Assembly: GCF_001679725.1 (NCBI RefSeq)
Contig: NZ_CP016282.1
Span: 1,116,001-1,180,000, forward strand
Source: Cryobacterium arcticum
GTDB lineage: Bacteria; Actinomycetota; Actinomycetes; Actinomycetales; Microbacteriaceae
Length of the DNA stretch: 64,000 bases
Reading direction: 5' to 3'
Made by a program: the position numbers and the translations under genes. Below are positions 52,652-61,066 of the stretch, one piece after another. How positions within the stretch are numbered: position 1 is the first letter of the stretch; each line of letters starts with the position of its first letter. The notes beneath the pieces were generated by a model. That model saw only the letters and a program-made list of their open reading frames with translations, ran no database searches and had not been told where the DNA came from.

Positions 52652-53969
52652 TGTCGTGCCTCCGTCCACCCGGTAGCGGGATACTTCCTGTCATCAGCTG
52701 GGTTCTGGCCGTGGCACGTTTACGCACCTCGTCGTTGCCGTCGTGACTTCGCCAGTCGTCCGGCAGCAGGTAGTCGAGCACGTCATCAATCGTCACCACC
52801 CCGACGAGTCGGTGGTTGTCGTCGACGACCGGAACGGAGACCAGGTCGTAGCTGGCGAGAATGCGGGTGACCTCGGCCGCCGAGGTGTCCGCGGTGACGG
52901 GCTCCAGACCCAGGTCGAGCAGGGTGCCGAGGCGTTCGTGCGGCGGGTAGCGCAGCATCCGTTGGAAGTGCACCATGCCCAGGAACCGGCCGGTGGGCGG
53001 TTCGTAGGGCGGCAGGGTGACGCAGATCGCGGCGCCCAGTGCAGGCGCCAGGTCGTGCCGGCGGATGAGCGCGAGGCCCTCGGCCACGGTCGCGTCGGCC
53101 GAGACGATGATCGGCTCGGTGGTCATCAGGCCGCCGGCGGTGTCCGGGGCGTAGGAGAGCAGGAACCGCACGTCGTCGGCTTCCTCGGGCTCCATGAGGT
53201 CGAGCAGCTGCTCGCCGCGCTCCTCCGGCAGCTGCGCGATGAGGTCGGCGGCGTCGTCGGGTTGCATGTGGTCGAGCACCTCGGCGGCGCGTGAGTCGCC
53301 GAGCCGGGTGAGGATGCCCACCTGCTCGCTCTCGGGCATCTCCTCGAGCACGTCGGCCAGACGACCGTCCGGCAGTTCCTCGGCCACCTCGAACATGCGC
53401 TGCCTGGGCAGGTCGAGCAGGGTGTTGGCGAGGTCGGCGGGCTTCATGTCCGAGTACGTGGCAATGAGCTGCTCGGCCGACTGAGACTCGCCCGCGGTGA
53501 CCTTCTCGTAGACCTCGTCCCAGTTGGCGAAGGCGGTGGCGCCCTTGGCGAACAGCGACGAGCTGGCCTTGGGCCGGCGCACGAACAACTGGCTGATCGC
53601 CCAGTCGCCCTGGGCAGACTCCTCGATCGCGACGTCTTCGATGGTGGCTTCGCCCGAACCGTCGTTGAACGCGACGCGGCGGCCGAGCATCTCGGCGATC
53701 ACCCGCACCTCACCGCCGCGCTGCTCGAACCGGCGCACGTTGATCAGGCCCGTGGTGATGATCTGGCCGCTGCCGATGCTGGTGACCCGGCCGATCGAGA
53801 CGAACACCCGGCGTTTGCCGGGGATTTCGACGATCAGGCCGACCACACGGGGCGGGTCGTCTTTTCGGTAGACCACCAGCACGTCGCGAACCTTGCCAAC
53901 GCGGTCGCCCGCGGGGTCGAAGACGTTGCACCCGGCCAGTCGGGCGACGAAAACTCTGGTGTTTGCCAC
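52638..53969 (-). CDS. MgtE N-terminal and CBS domain protein without a transport domain
   Basis: This 443-residue soluble protein begins with a PRC-barrel-like region (VFVARLAGCNVFDPAGDRVG followed by KVRDVLVVY). An MgtE N-terminal superhelix follows (about residues 165-275: LANTLLDLPRQRMFEVAEEL, then AEVLDHMQPDDAADLIAQL), then a pair of CBS domains (about 280-410, with TTEPIIVSADATVAEGLALI and VSVPVVDDNHRLVGVVTID). The Mg-channel membrane domain of MgtE is absent, so it is a sensor or regulator rather than a transporter. The GTG start has TAAGTT exactly 6 nt upstream (leaderless type). It is first in an operon with DUF1003 and mrp. Confidence 0.9.
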   Translation of the reverse strand: MANTRVFVARLAGCNVFDPAGDRVGKVRDVLVVYRKDDPPRVVGLIVEIPGKRRVFVSIGRVTSIGSGQIITTGLINVRRFEQRGGEVRVIAEMLGRRVAFNDGSGEATIEDVAIEESAQGDWAISQLFVRRPKASSSLFAKGATAFANWDEVYEKVTAGESQSAEQLIATYSDMKPADLANTLLDLPRQRMFEVAEELPDGRLADVLEEMPESEQVGILTRLGDSRAAEVLDHMQPDDAADLIAQLPEERGEQLLDLMEPEEADDVRFLLSYAPDTAGGLMTTEPIIVSADATVAEGLALIRRHDLAPALGAAICVTLPPYEPPTGRFLGMVHFQRMLRYPPHERLGTLLDLGLEPVTADTSAAEVTRILASYDLVSVPVVDDNHRLVGVVTIDDVLDYLLPDDWRSHDGNDEVRKRATARTQLMTGSIPLPGGRRHDNGTS

Positions 53970-54150
53970 ACCTCTAACTTAGCTTGTGCGCGCCGGACGG
54001 CACCCGTGACACCGCGCTGCGCCATGGGCACTCTGAGGCCGGCCGGGACCGGCGGTTGCGGCCGGCGTTGGAGCCCTCATCGGGGCATTCTCCCACTGGA
54101 TGCACAGCGGTCCCTGCTGGTATGCGGGTGGATCGTGGAAGAATGGGGGC

Positions 54151-54894
54151 ATGTCCTCTCAGAGCCCCTTCGGCGGCCGCGCCGCCGCACTGTATCCGGT
54201 CCTGCCCAAGGGCGAGGTCGTGGCGACGTACGAGACCTACAACGAGGCCCAGCTGGCCGTGGACGTTCTCGCGAAGGCCGACTTCCCCGTCAAGCAGCTG
54301 TCCATCGTGGGCAACGACCTGAAGACCGTTGAACGGGTGACCGGCAAACTCACCTGGAGCCGGGTCGCGTTGGCTGGGGCGGCATCCGGTGCCTGGCTCG
54401 GGGTGTTCTTCGGGTTGCTGTTCTTCATCTTCTCGCCGGATGGCGCCGGCCTGCCGTTCGTTTTCGCGGCCGTGCTCATGGGCGCCGGCTTCGGCATGCT
54501 GTTCGGACTGGTGAGCTACGCGCTCAACCGCCGCCGCAAGGACTTCACCTCGACCATGCAGGTGATCGCCGGCAACTACCAGGTGATCGTGAACGTCGAA
54601 CTGCTCAACAAGGCCCGCAACCTGCTGGCCGGCCAGGCCGAGCCCGCCGCTGCCGCTGCCGCTGCTCCGCACCCGTCCGACCCGCCGCGCTCGGCCCCGG
54701 AGCCGCCTGCTGCCGGCGGACCGACACCGCCGTCGAACCAGCCGCCCGCGTACGGTGAGACCGGACCGACCGAGCAGCCGACAGCGCCGCCCGCGTACGG
54801 TCAGCCGGCCCCGCCCGTGTCGGCCCCGCCGGCCGCCGGACCGCCGCCCGTGGCCGAGCCCCCCGTTTCCGGTCCGGTCGACCCCGCCCGCTAA
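54151..54894 (+). CDS. General stress protein 17M-like domain membrane protein
   Basis: The 247-residue protein has an N-terminal GSP17M/YflT-like domain (about residues 22-60: GEVVATYETYNEAQLAVDVL followed by AKADFPVKQLSIVG). It continues with two glycine-rich membrane helices (SGAWLGVFFGLLFFIF; VFAAVLMGAGFGMLFGLVSY) and a low-complexity Ala/Pro tail of about 80 residues with PPAYGETGP and PPAYGQPAP repeats. Role unknown; homologues are stress-linked in Bacillus. AAGAAT (54139-54144) lies 6 nt before the ATG, suggesting a leaderless transcript. It diverges from the MgtE-N/CBS operon. Confidence 0.8.
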   Translation: MSSQSPFGGRAAALYPVLPKGEVVATYETYNEAQLAVDVLAKADFPVKQLSIVGNDLKTVERVTGKLTWSRVALAGAASGAWLGVFFGLLFFIFSPDGAGLPFVFAAVLMGAGFGMLFGLVSYALNRRRKDFTSTMQVIAGNYQVIVNVELLNKARNLLAGQAEPAAAAAAAPHPSDPPRSAPEPPAAGGPTPPSNQPPAYGETGPTEQPTAPPAYGQPAPPVSAPPAAGPPPVAEPPVSGPVDPAR

Positions 54895-54922
54895 CAGGCC
54901 GCGCGCCCGCGCCGTACACCAA

Positions 54923-54984
54923 CTGTTCCCGTAGCGGACATCTGCGTCCGGGGTACCGGGCGCAGAAGTCCCCACGGGGAACAG
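54923..54984. repeat. 62-bp hairpin element, copy B
   Basis: The two 29-nt arms (54923-54951 and 54956-54984) flank GGTA and are largely complementary. The left arm begins CTGTTCCCGTAGCGGACATC, close to copy A at 361-422, and arm and loop lengths are identical. It lies between convergent genes, where it could end transcription from both sides. Confidence 0.75.
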
Positions 54985-54994
54985 TTGTGCGTGG

Positions 54995-56536
54995 TTAGGC
55001 CTGCAGGGCGGCCATCCAGGCCTCGACCGCTGCCGAGTCGCGCGGGATGCCGGCCGAGAGGTTCTCGGCGCCGGTCTCGGTGATCAGGATGTCGTCTTCG
55101 ATGCGCACGCCGATGCCGCGGTACTCGGCGGGCACCGTGAGGTCGTCGAGCTGGAAGTACAGTCCTGGCTCGATGGTGAAGACCATGCCGGGCTCGATCA
55201 CGCCGTCGATGTACATGTCACGGCGGGCCTGGGCGCAGTCGTGCACGTCGAGGCCGAGGTGGTGACTGGTGCCGTGCACCATGTAGCGACGGTGCTGGCC
55301 GTTCTCCGGCAGCAGCGCCTCCTCGGCGGTGACGGGCAGCATGCCCCAGTCGGCGGTGTGCCGGGCGATCACGGCCATCGCGGCCGCGTGCACCTCCCGG
55401 AAGACGGCGCCCGGCTTGGCGACCAGGAAGGCCGCGTCGGCGGCCTCGCGCACGGCGTCGTACACGCGGCGCTGCACATCCGTGAAGGTGCCGGTGACCG
55501 GCAGGGTGCGGGTGATGTCGGCGGTGTAGTAGCTGTCCACCTCGACACCGGCGTCGAGCAGCATCACGTCGCCCGGCACGACGGGTCCGTCGTTGCGGGT
55601 CCAGTGCAGGATGCAGGCGTGCGGGCCGGAGGCGGCGATGGTGTCGTAACCGACGGTATTACCGTCCACGCGGGCGCGGGTGTTGAAGACGCCCTCCACC
55701 AGGCGCTCACCGCGCTCGTGGCTGCTGGAGCGGGGCAGATCGCGGATGACGTCCTCGAAGCCGCGGGCGGTGGCCGCCACTGCGAGGCGCATCTGGCCGA
55801 TCTCGTAGGCGTCCTTGACCAGGCGCAGCTCGGACAGGTCGCGGGCGAGGATGGCATCGGCGTCGTGTTCGCTGTTGATCTCGATGCTGAACGGGGCGTC
55901 TGACGCGTTGGCCGTGAGCATCCGCTCGGCGGAGTTGCGGAGGCGGGCGTCGTCGACCTTGCCGGTGAGGAACGGGTCGGCCTCGCGCACGAGCAGGGTC
56001 TCGCTGTCGACCCGGCCGAGAACCGCGGCGAAGTCGTCGATGCCGCGCACCGTGACGGCGAGGTCGCTGGCGACCTGGGCGATGGAGGGCCGCGGGCCGA
56101 TCCAGAACTCGCCGATCTCGGAGTTGGCGTAGAACTCGTCGGAGTCGCGGCCGGCGCGCTCCCGGAAGTACACGGTGGCCTCGTGGCCGGTGGCGGTGGG
56201 CTCGAAGACGAGCACGGCGCCGGGCTCGGAGTCGCTGCCCCATCCGGTGAGGTGGGCGAAGGCGGAGTGCGCGCGGAAGGCGTAGTCGGTGTCGTTGGCG
56301 CGCTGCTTGAGCCGGCCGGCCGGAACGATCAGGCGCTGACCCGGGTAGAGCTTGGAGACCCGCTCGCGCCGGGCGGCGGCGAACGGCGCCTGCTCCCGGG
56401 CCGGCGGCAGCTCATCGGTGCGCTCGGCCCAGCCGCTGGAGATGAACTCCTTGAACCCTTCCGAGCCGGGCGTGGTGGACCGGTTCTCGTTCGAGCGGGC
56501 GGCGGGAGCAGGTGCGGTGTCGGTGGAATCAGCCAT
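54995..56536 (-). CDS. Aminopeptidase P family (Xaa-Pro) metallopeptidase
   Basis: ATG 56536 gives 513 residues. An N-terminal creatinase-like domain (LYPGQRLIVPAGRLKQRAND) precedes the pita-bread M24 domain whose five metal ligands are visible: Asp in LLDAGVEVDSYYTADITRTL (two Asp), His in HGTSHHLGLDVHD, Glu in FTIEPGLYF and Glu in GVRIEDDILIT. It should remove N-terminal residues preceding proline; the N-terminal ANDTDYAFRAHSAFAHLTG block is typical of PepP. GAGAAT (rc of 56543-56548) lies 6 nt before the ATG. It is followed by hairpin copy B. Confidence 0.93.
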   Translation of the reverse strand: MADSTDTAPAPAARSNENRSTTPGSEGFKEFISSGWAERTDELPPAREQAPFAAARRERVSKLYPGQRLIVPAGRLKQRANDTDYAFRAHSAFAHLTGWGSDSEPGAVLVFEPTATGHEATVYFRERAGRDSDEFYANSEIGEFWIGPRPSIAQVASDLAVTVRGIDDFAAVLGRVDSETLLVREADPFLTGKVDDARLRNSAERMLTANASDAPFSIEINSEHDADAILARDLSELRLVKDAYEIGQMRLAVAATARGFEDVIRDLPRSSSHERGERLVEGVFNTRARVDGNTVGYDTIAASGPHACILHWTRNDGPVVPGDVMLLDAGVEVDSYYTADITRTLPVTGTFTDVQRRVYDAVREAADAAFLVAKPGAVFREVHAAAMAVIARHTADWGMLPVTAEEALLPENGQHRRYMVHGTSHHLGLDVHDCAQARRDMYIDGVIEPGMVFTIEPGLYFQLDDLTVPAEYRGIGVRIEDDILITETGAENLSAGIPRDSAAVEAWMAALQA

Positions 56537-56592
56537 GCCCCCATTCTCCCACCCGCACTGCACCGAATGCGCGAGCGAGCAGCCGGGCAGGC

Positions 56593-57681
56593 TCAGCCGG
56601 CGGGTGAGAAGGTCGCCACGATGGGCCGGTGGTCGCTGCCCGCGGCGTCTTCATCCTGGATGACGCTCATGGCGTCGACCTGCCAGTTGGCGGTGGCCAG
56701 CACATGGTCGATGGGGGAGCCGAGCAGGGTGGGTGCCCAGGTGGGCCAGGTGCCCACGCCGGCGGCGCCCGCGGCCAGGGCGGCATCCCGGCAGGAGCCG
56801 AGCGCGGCGCCGGCCGTGTCGGCCCGGCCGGCGAAGTGGTCGAGGGTGGCGTTGAAGTCGCCGGCCATGATCACGCCGTCGGTGCCAGTGCCGGCGGTAT
56901 CGCACTGCTCGGCCAGCCAGTCCAGGTCGGAGCGCCAGTTGGTCATCTCCCACTGGATCGGAGCGACGGCGTGCACGGCCACGATCGTGGGGCCGGTGCC
57001 GTCGACGGGCTCCGCCACCACCGTGGGCAGCACGTTCGTATTGCCGGGCGGTCCGGATCCCTCCGCGGACGTGACCGTGTAGTCGCCCAGGTCCGGGCTG
57101 ATCAGCAGCGTGGTCGACCGGGCCTTGGAGATGAGGTCGAACGACACGGTGTGCACCCACATGGGCCGGCCGGCCGCGCGCATGGCCTCGGCGATCAGCA
57201 CCCCGGTCTCCTCGGTGGTCTCGGGCAAGGTGAGCACATCGGCGTCCTCGGCCAGGGCGAGTGCGGCGATGGCGTCGGCGCCCGGCTCGTCGCCGAGGGT
57301 GTTCCAGCTCAGCACGGTGATCGACGCCGTCGCGTCGTCTGCCGACTCATCAGCCGACCCTGAGACATCCGCCGCCCGCGCCGAAGCGGGCAGGGCGGAT
57401 GCGGTGCCCCGGTGCAGCAGGACGCCCACGTTGACCGCGCCGAACAGCGCCAGGAACACCATCAAGAGCGCGGTCGTGCCCCGGAACGACCGCACGAGGA
57501 TGAGCAGGACCGTGAGCAGTACCAGCAGTGCGGCGGCCACCACCACGGCGAGGCCGCGCAGCGAGACAGCGTGCGCCACCACCCAGGTGTTCTGCAGGCC
57601 GAGGAACTGCGGCCAGGCCAGAACGGTGAGAACCGCCAGCGCCGCCACGACGAGCAGGGTGCGGAAGAGAAAGGAGAACAT
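56593..57681 (-). CDS. Endonuclease/exonuclease/phosphatase family membrane-anchored protein
   Basis: ATG 57681 gives 362 residues. Three hydrophobic helices (about residues 4-22, 37-60, 65-85) anchor an extracytoplasmic EEP domain with the expected active-site blocks: ITVLSWNTLGDEPG, LTLPETTEETG (with the metal-binding Glu), VIMAGDFNATLDHF and GSDHRPIVATFS. Such proteins hydrolyse phosphodiesters, often lipids or nucleic acids, outside the cell; the substrate is unknown. A TTG start 14 codons upstream is possible. It diverges from the PHP gene with overlapping promoter space. Confidence 0.87.
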   Translation of the reverse strand: MFSFLFRTLLVVAALAVLTVLAWPQFLGLQNTWVVAHAVSLRGLAVVVAAALLVLLTVLLILVRSFRGTTALLMVFLALFGAVNVGVLLHRGTASALPASARAADVSGSADESADDATASITVLSWNTLGDEPGADAIAALALAEDADVLTLPETTEETGVLIAEAMRAAGRPMWVHTVSFDLISKARSTTLLISPDLGDYTVTSAEGSGPPGNTNVLPTVVAEPVDGTGPTIVAVHAVAPIQWEMTNWRSDLDWLAEQCDTAGTGTDGVIMAGDFNATLDHFAGRADTAGAALGSCRDAALAAGAAGVGTWPTWAPTLLGSPIDHVLATANWQVDAMSVIQDEDAAGSDHRPIVATFSPAG

Positions 57682-57736
57682 AGATGAGTCACTGTAAGCG
57701 ACCGAGCTGCATTCTGCGGCCAACTAGCATGGGGGA

Positions 57737-58609
57737 ATGGCAGTCGAACGGCGTTTCACGGGTCCGATCGACCTGCACACCCACTCCAGCGTCTCCGACG
57801 GCACCGAGACTCCGTCACAGCTCGTGCGCGCCGCCGCGGCAGCGGGACTGGGCACGGTGGCCCTCACCGACCACGACTCCACGGCGGGCTGGTCGGAGGC
57901 CTCGGTGGCGGCCCGGACCGCGGGCATCACCCTGATCCCAGGCATGGAGTTCAGCACCCGGGTCGGGCACGCCAGCATCCATCTACTCGCGTACCTCTTC
58001 GACCCGTCGGATGCCGGGATCGTCGCGGAGACCGCGCATATCCGCAAGGCCAGGCTCACGCGGGCAGAGCAGATGGTGGCCCGGATCGGCGCCGACTACG
58101 AGATCACCTGGGACGACGTGCTCGCCCAGACCACAACGGGCGGAACCGTGGGCCGGCCGCACATCGCGGACGCCCTCGTGGCCAACGGCCTCGCCCTCAC
58201 CCGCAGCGAGGCGTTCGCGGGCATCCTGCACTGGGAGGCGGGCTACTACCAGCCGCACTACGCGCCGGACCCGCTGCGCGCCGTGACGCTCGTGCGCGCG
58301 GCCGGGGGCGTGCCCGTGATCGCGCATCCGGCCACCCGGGGCGTCGCCGACGTGATGGCCGAGAGCCGGCTGGCCGCCCTCGTGGCCGCCGGTCTGTTCG
58401 GCTTGGAGCTGCGGCACCGGGAGAACAAGCCGGAGGCCACCGCGCGGCTCACCATGCTCGCCGAGAAGTACGGTCTGGCCATCACCGGGTCCAGCGACTA
58501 CCACGGCGAGGGCAAACCGAACCGGCTGGGCGAGAACACCACCACCCCCGAGGTGCTCGAGCGCATCGTGGCCGAGGGCCGCGGCTCGGCGCCGGTCACC
58601 CCCGCCTGA
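57737..58609 (+). CDS. PHP domain phosphoesterase
   Basis: The 290-residue protein shows all four PHP motifs: IDLHTHSSVSDGTETP (His-x-His), ALTDHDSTAGW, LIPGMEFSTRVG with the following H-x-x-x-H (GHASIHLLAY), VIAHPATRG, and the final SSDYHGEGKPN. It matches the group that includes 3',5'-nucleoside bisphosphate phosphatase (TrpH/RnaA-like), which degrades pAp or short oligonucleotides, but the substrate here is inferred only. TAGCAT (57725-57730) lies exactly 6 nt before the ATG, consistent with a leaderless message. Confidence 0.9.
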   Translation: MAVERRFTGPIDLHTHSSVSDGTETPSQLVRAAAAAGLGTVALTDHDSTAGWSEASVAARTAGITLIPGMEFSTRVGHASIHLLAYLFDPSDAGIVAETAHIRKARLTRAEQMVARIGADYEITWDDVLAQTTTGGTVGRPHIADALVANGLALTRSEAFAGILHWEAGYYQPHYAPDPLRAVTLVRAAGGVPVIAHPATRGVADVMAESRLAALVAAGLFGLELRHRENKPEATARLTMLAEKYGLAITGSSDYHGEGKPNRLGENTTTPEVLERIVAEGRGSAPVTPA

Positions 58610-58626
58610 CCCGCCACCTGAGGCCT

Positions 58627-58738
58627 CCATCCCCCTCGAGTTGCGCCAAACTGCCCCCTCGAGCGCCCTGAGAGGGCGATTCGACGCAACTCGGCGCCTG
58701 CCGGTCGTCGGACCGGGCCTGGCTCCCGAGGGGGATGG
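58627..58738. repeat. 112-bp nested inverted repeat upstream of the GNAT gene
   Basis: The outer arms CCATCCCCCTCG (58627-58638) and CGAGGGGGATGG (58727-58738) are perfect complements. Inside, GAGTTGCG (58638-58645) pairs with CGCAACTC (58685-58692), with extended partial pairing. The nested design suggests a structured mobile-like or regulatory element. It shares CGCAACTCGGCGC with a related element at 59277-59354 beyond the next gene. Confidence 0.65.
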
Positions 58739-58783
58739 CTCGGCGAACGGCCCCGGTTCCGTTCGGCCCCATAACCTTGAGTC

Positions 58784-59242
58784 ATGCTCCAGCTGGCCCC
58801 CACGACTTCTCGCGATCTCGGGGAGCTGACCGAGTTCCTGCGGGGCGTTGACCTGACCCTGAGCGGACTGGACTCTCCGGCGGTGCGCTTGTGGATCGCG
58901 CGTGATGCGTCGACCGGCTGCATCGTCGCCAGTACGGGCTTCGAATGCAGTGACGATGGCAGCCAGGTTCTCATTCGCAGTGTTGCCGTTGATCCGTCCC
59001 GCCGGGGGCACGGCACGGGCCTCGAGCTGGCCGGATTCGCTCTCGATCGCGCGGCAGAGGCTGGAGCGGAGCGCGCGTGGCTGTTCAGCCGCCGCTCCGG
59101 AGAGTTCTGGCAGCGAATGGGCTTTGCTCTGGCGTCCACCGGGGACCTCGCCGCGGTGCTCGCGAGCACGCATCAGGTGCGGCACTTCGCCGAAACAGGT
59201 CAGCTTGCCCGCGAGGTGGCCTGGAGCCGGCTGCTCAGCTGA
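58784..59242 (+). CDS. GNAT N-acetyltransferase, ArsN2-like
   Basis: The 152-residue acetyltransferase has a short N-terminus (RDLGELTEFLRGVDLTLSGL) and GNAT core with LIRSVAVDPSRRGHGTGLEL (acetyl-CoA loop RRGHGTG) and a C-terminal AWLFSRRSGEFWQRMGF. This wording resembles ArsN2-type acetyltransferases sometimes linked to arsenic resistance, but no ars gene is nearby. TAACCT (58772-58777) is 6 nt before the ATG (leaderless spacing). Related inverted-repeat elements flank the gene on both sides. Confidence 0.8.
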   Translation: MLQLAPTTSRDLGELTEFLRGVDLTLSGLDSPAVRLWIARDASTGCIVASTGFECSDDGSQVLIRSVAVDPSRRGHGTGLELAGFALDRAAEAGAERAWLFSRRSGEFWQRMGFALASTGDLAAVLASTHQVRHFAETGQLAREVAWSRLLS

Positions 59243-59276
59243 GCGTCGAAGCGACGTCCATCATGTGAGCGTCATG

Positions 59277-59354
59277 CCGACCGGTCGCGAATTGCCGCCT
59301 GACGCCCTTTCCCGGGCGCTGAGGGGGCAATGTGTCGCAACTCGGCGCGGTCGG
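59277..59354. repeat. 78-bp inverted repeat downstream of the GNAT gene
   Basis: ATTGCCGCCTGACGCCC (from 59291) pairs with GGGCGCTGAGGGGGCAAT (ending 59331) around TTTCCC with few mismatches. Outer parts (CCGACC/GGTCGG) also pair. CGCAACTCGGCGC (59336-59348) is identical to 58685-58697 in the element on the other side of the GNAT gene. Both lie in the same orientation. Confidence 0.6.
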
Positions 59355-59364
59355 GTGTGTTGAG

Positions 59365-59413
59365 ATGCGGCAAACGGCCCCTTCACACGAGGTGAAGGAG
59401 CCGTTTGCGGCAT
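59365..59413. terminator. Long hairpin terminator of the DEAD-box gene
   Basis: The 22-nt arms 59365-59386 and 59392-59413 match at 20 positions around ACGAG. It starts 12 nt after the helicase stop on the reverse strand and could also stop read-through from the GNAT gene side. No strong T tract is visible on either strand. Confidence 0.7.
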
Positions 59414-59425
59414 GTCAGGGGCAGG

Positions 59426-60916
59426 TTACGCCGTGGGCGCCTGCGGGGAGCGGCGGCGGGTGCGGCTGCGACGGCGGGGAGCGCTGTTGCCGTCGTGGTG
59501 CTCGGTGCCTCCGCCGTCGTGGGTGCCGGCTGCCGGGGTGGCGGCGGGGGCATCCGGGTTGGTGGTCGTGCCAACGCGGGTGCGCGGACGGCTGGTCTGC
59601 TCGCCCGAGCGGCCCGAACCGGAGCGCCCGTCCGAGCGGCCATCGGTACGTCCGCCGGAGCGGCTGTCGCTGCGGGCACCGCGGTTGGCGTCACGGCCGG
59701 AGGCGGCGCCGGGCACGGTCTCCTTGATCGGGGTCGCACGCAGACGCCCCTTCGAGCCGGCCGGGATGTTCAGGTCGGTGTAGAGGTGCGGCGACGAGGA
59801 ATAGGTCTCCTGCGGCTCGGGGGTGCCGAAGTCGAGGGCCTTGTTGATCAGGGTCCACTTGGGCATGTCGTCCCAGTCCACGAAGGTGACGGCGATGCCG
59901 GTCTTGCCGGCGCGGCCGGTGCGGCCCACGCGGTGCAGGTAGGCCTTCTCATCCTCGGGAATGGTGTGGTTGATCACGTGGGTGACGTCGTCGACGTCGA
60001 TGCCGCGCGCGGCGACATCCGTGGCGATCAGGATGTCTTTCTTGCCGGCCTTGAACGCCGCCATGGCGCGCTCGCGCTGCTCCTGGTTGAGGTCGCCGTG
60101 CACGGCGGTGGCGTTGAAGCCACGGTCACCGAGCTCCTCGACGAGCTTGGCGGCGGCCCGCTTGGTACGGGTGAAGATCACGGTCTTGCCGCGGCCCTCG
60201 GCCATCAGGATGCGGCCGATGACCTCGTCCTTGTCCATGTTGTGCGCCCGGTAGACCAAGTGCTCGATGTTGGCCTGCATGAGGCCCTCGTCGGGGTCGC
60301 TCGCGCGGATGTGGATGGGCTTGGTCATGAACCGGCGGGCCAGGGCCACGATCGGGCCGGGCATGGTGGCCGAGAAGAGCATGGTGTGACGGGTGGACGG
60401 CGTCTGCGAGAAGAGCTTCTCGATGTCGGCGAGGAAGCCGAGGTCGAGCATCTTGTCGGCCTCGTCGAGCACCATCTCGCGCACGTTGGAAAGGCTGAGC
60501 AGGCGCTGGCTGGCGAGGTCGAGCAGGCGACCGGGGGTGCCGACGACGATCTGCGCGCCGGCCTTGAGCTGCTCGATCTGACCCTCGTAGGCCTTGCCGC
60601 CGTAGATGGAGACGATGGTGGTGCCGCGGTTGCTCGCTGCGAGCTCGAGGTCTTCGCTGACCTGCACGCACAGTTCGCGGGTGGGAACGACCACGAGGGC
60701 CTGCACACCGGGCTCGGGGTTCAGGCCGAGGCGCTGGATCAGCGGCAGCCCGAAGCCGAGGGTCTTACCGGTTCCGGTCTTGGCCTGGCCGATGATGTCC
60801 TGGCCGCTGAGGGCGAGCGGGATCGTCTGGGTCTGGATCGGGAAGGGCTCGAGGATGCCCTTGGCGGCCAGGGCGTCGACGATGTCCTGGTCGATATTGA
60901 GTTCGGTGAAGGTCAC
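59426..60916 (-). CDS. DEAD/DEAH-box RNA helicase
   Basis: The 496-residue RNA helicase has the full motif set: Q-motif FPIQTQTIPLAL, I AKTGTGKT, Ia PTRELCVQ, Ib TPGRLLD, II DEAD in VLDEADKMLDLGF, III SAT, IV VIFTRTKRAA, V ATDVAARGIDV and VI HRVGRTGRAGK. The C-terminal 100 residues are low-complexity and Arg/Gly/Ser-rich (RSGGRTDGRSDGRSGSGRSG), typical of cold-shock DeaD/RhlE-like helicases in actinobacteria. The start is GTG 60916, without a clear ribosome site but behind an A-rich tract. TATAGT (rc of 61009-61014) would give a leader of about 90 nt, suggesting cold-responsive control. Confidence 0.93.
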   Translation of the reverse strand: MTFTELNIDQDIVDALAAKGILEPFPIQTQTIPLALSGQDIIGQAKTGTGKTLGFGLPLIQRLGLNPEPGVQALVVVPTRELCVQVSEDLELAASNRGTTIVSIYGGKAYEGQIEQLKAGAQIVVGTPGRLLDLASQRLLSLSNVREMVLDEADKMLDLGFLADIEKLFSQTPSTRHTMLFSATMPGPIVALARRFMTKPIHIRASDPDEGLMQANIEHLVYRAHNMDKDEVIGRILMAEGRGKTVIFTRTKRAAAKLVEELGDRGFNATAVHGDLNQEQRERAMAAFKAGKKDILIATDVAARGIDVDDVTHVINHTIPEDEKAYLHRVGRTGRAGKTGIAVTFVDWDDMPKWTLINKALDFGTPEPQETYSSSPHLYTDLNIPAGSKGRLRATPIKETVPGAASGRDANRGARSDSRSGGRTDGRSDGRSGSGRSGEQTSRPRTRVGTTTNPDAPAATPAAGTHDGGGTEHHDGNSAPRRRSRTRRRSPQAPTA

Positions 60917-61066
60917 TTTTTTGTTTGCCTGTCTTGCTAGAAGCGGGATGCGCCCGTCTTCTGCTTCAGGCGCAAGTCCACCGATCCGACGCCGGTGAAT
61001 GACACCAGACTATAGGTGCGGCCTGGGCAAAAGCCGCTGACACCCTCGAACCGGTGCTGTTTACGG

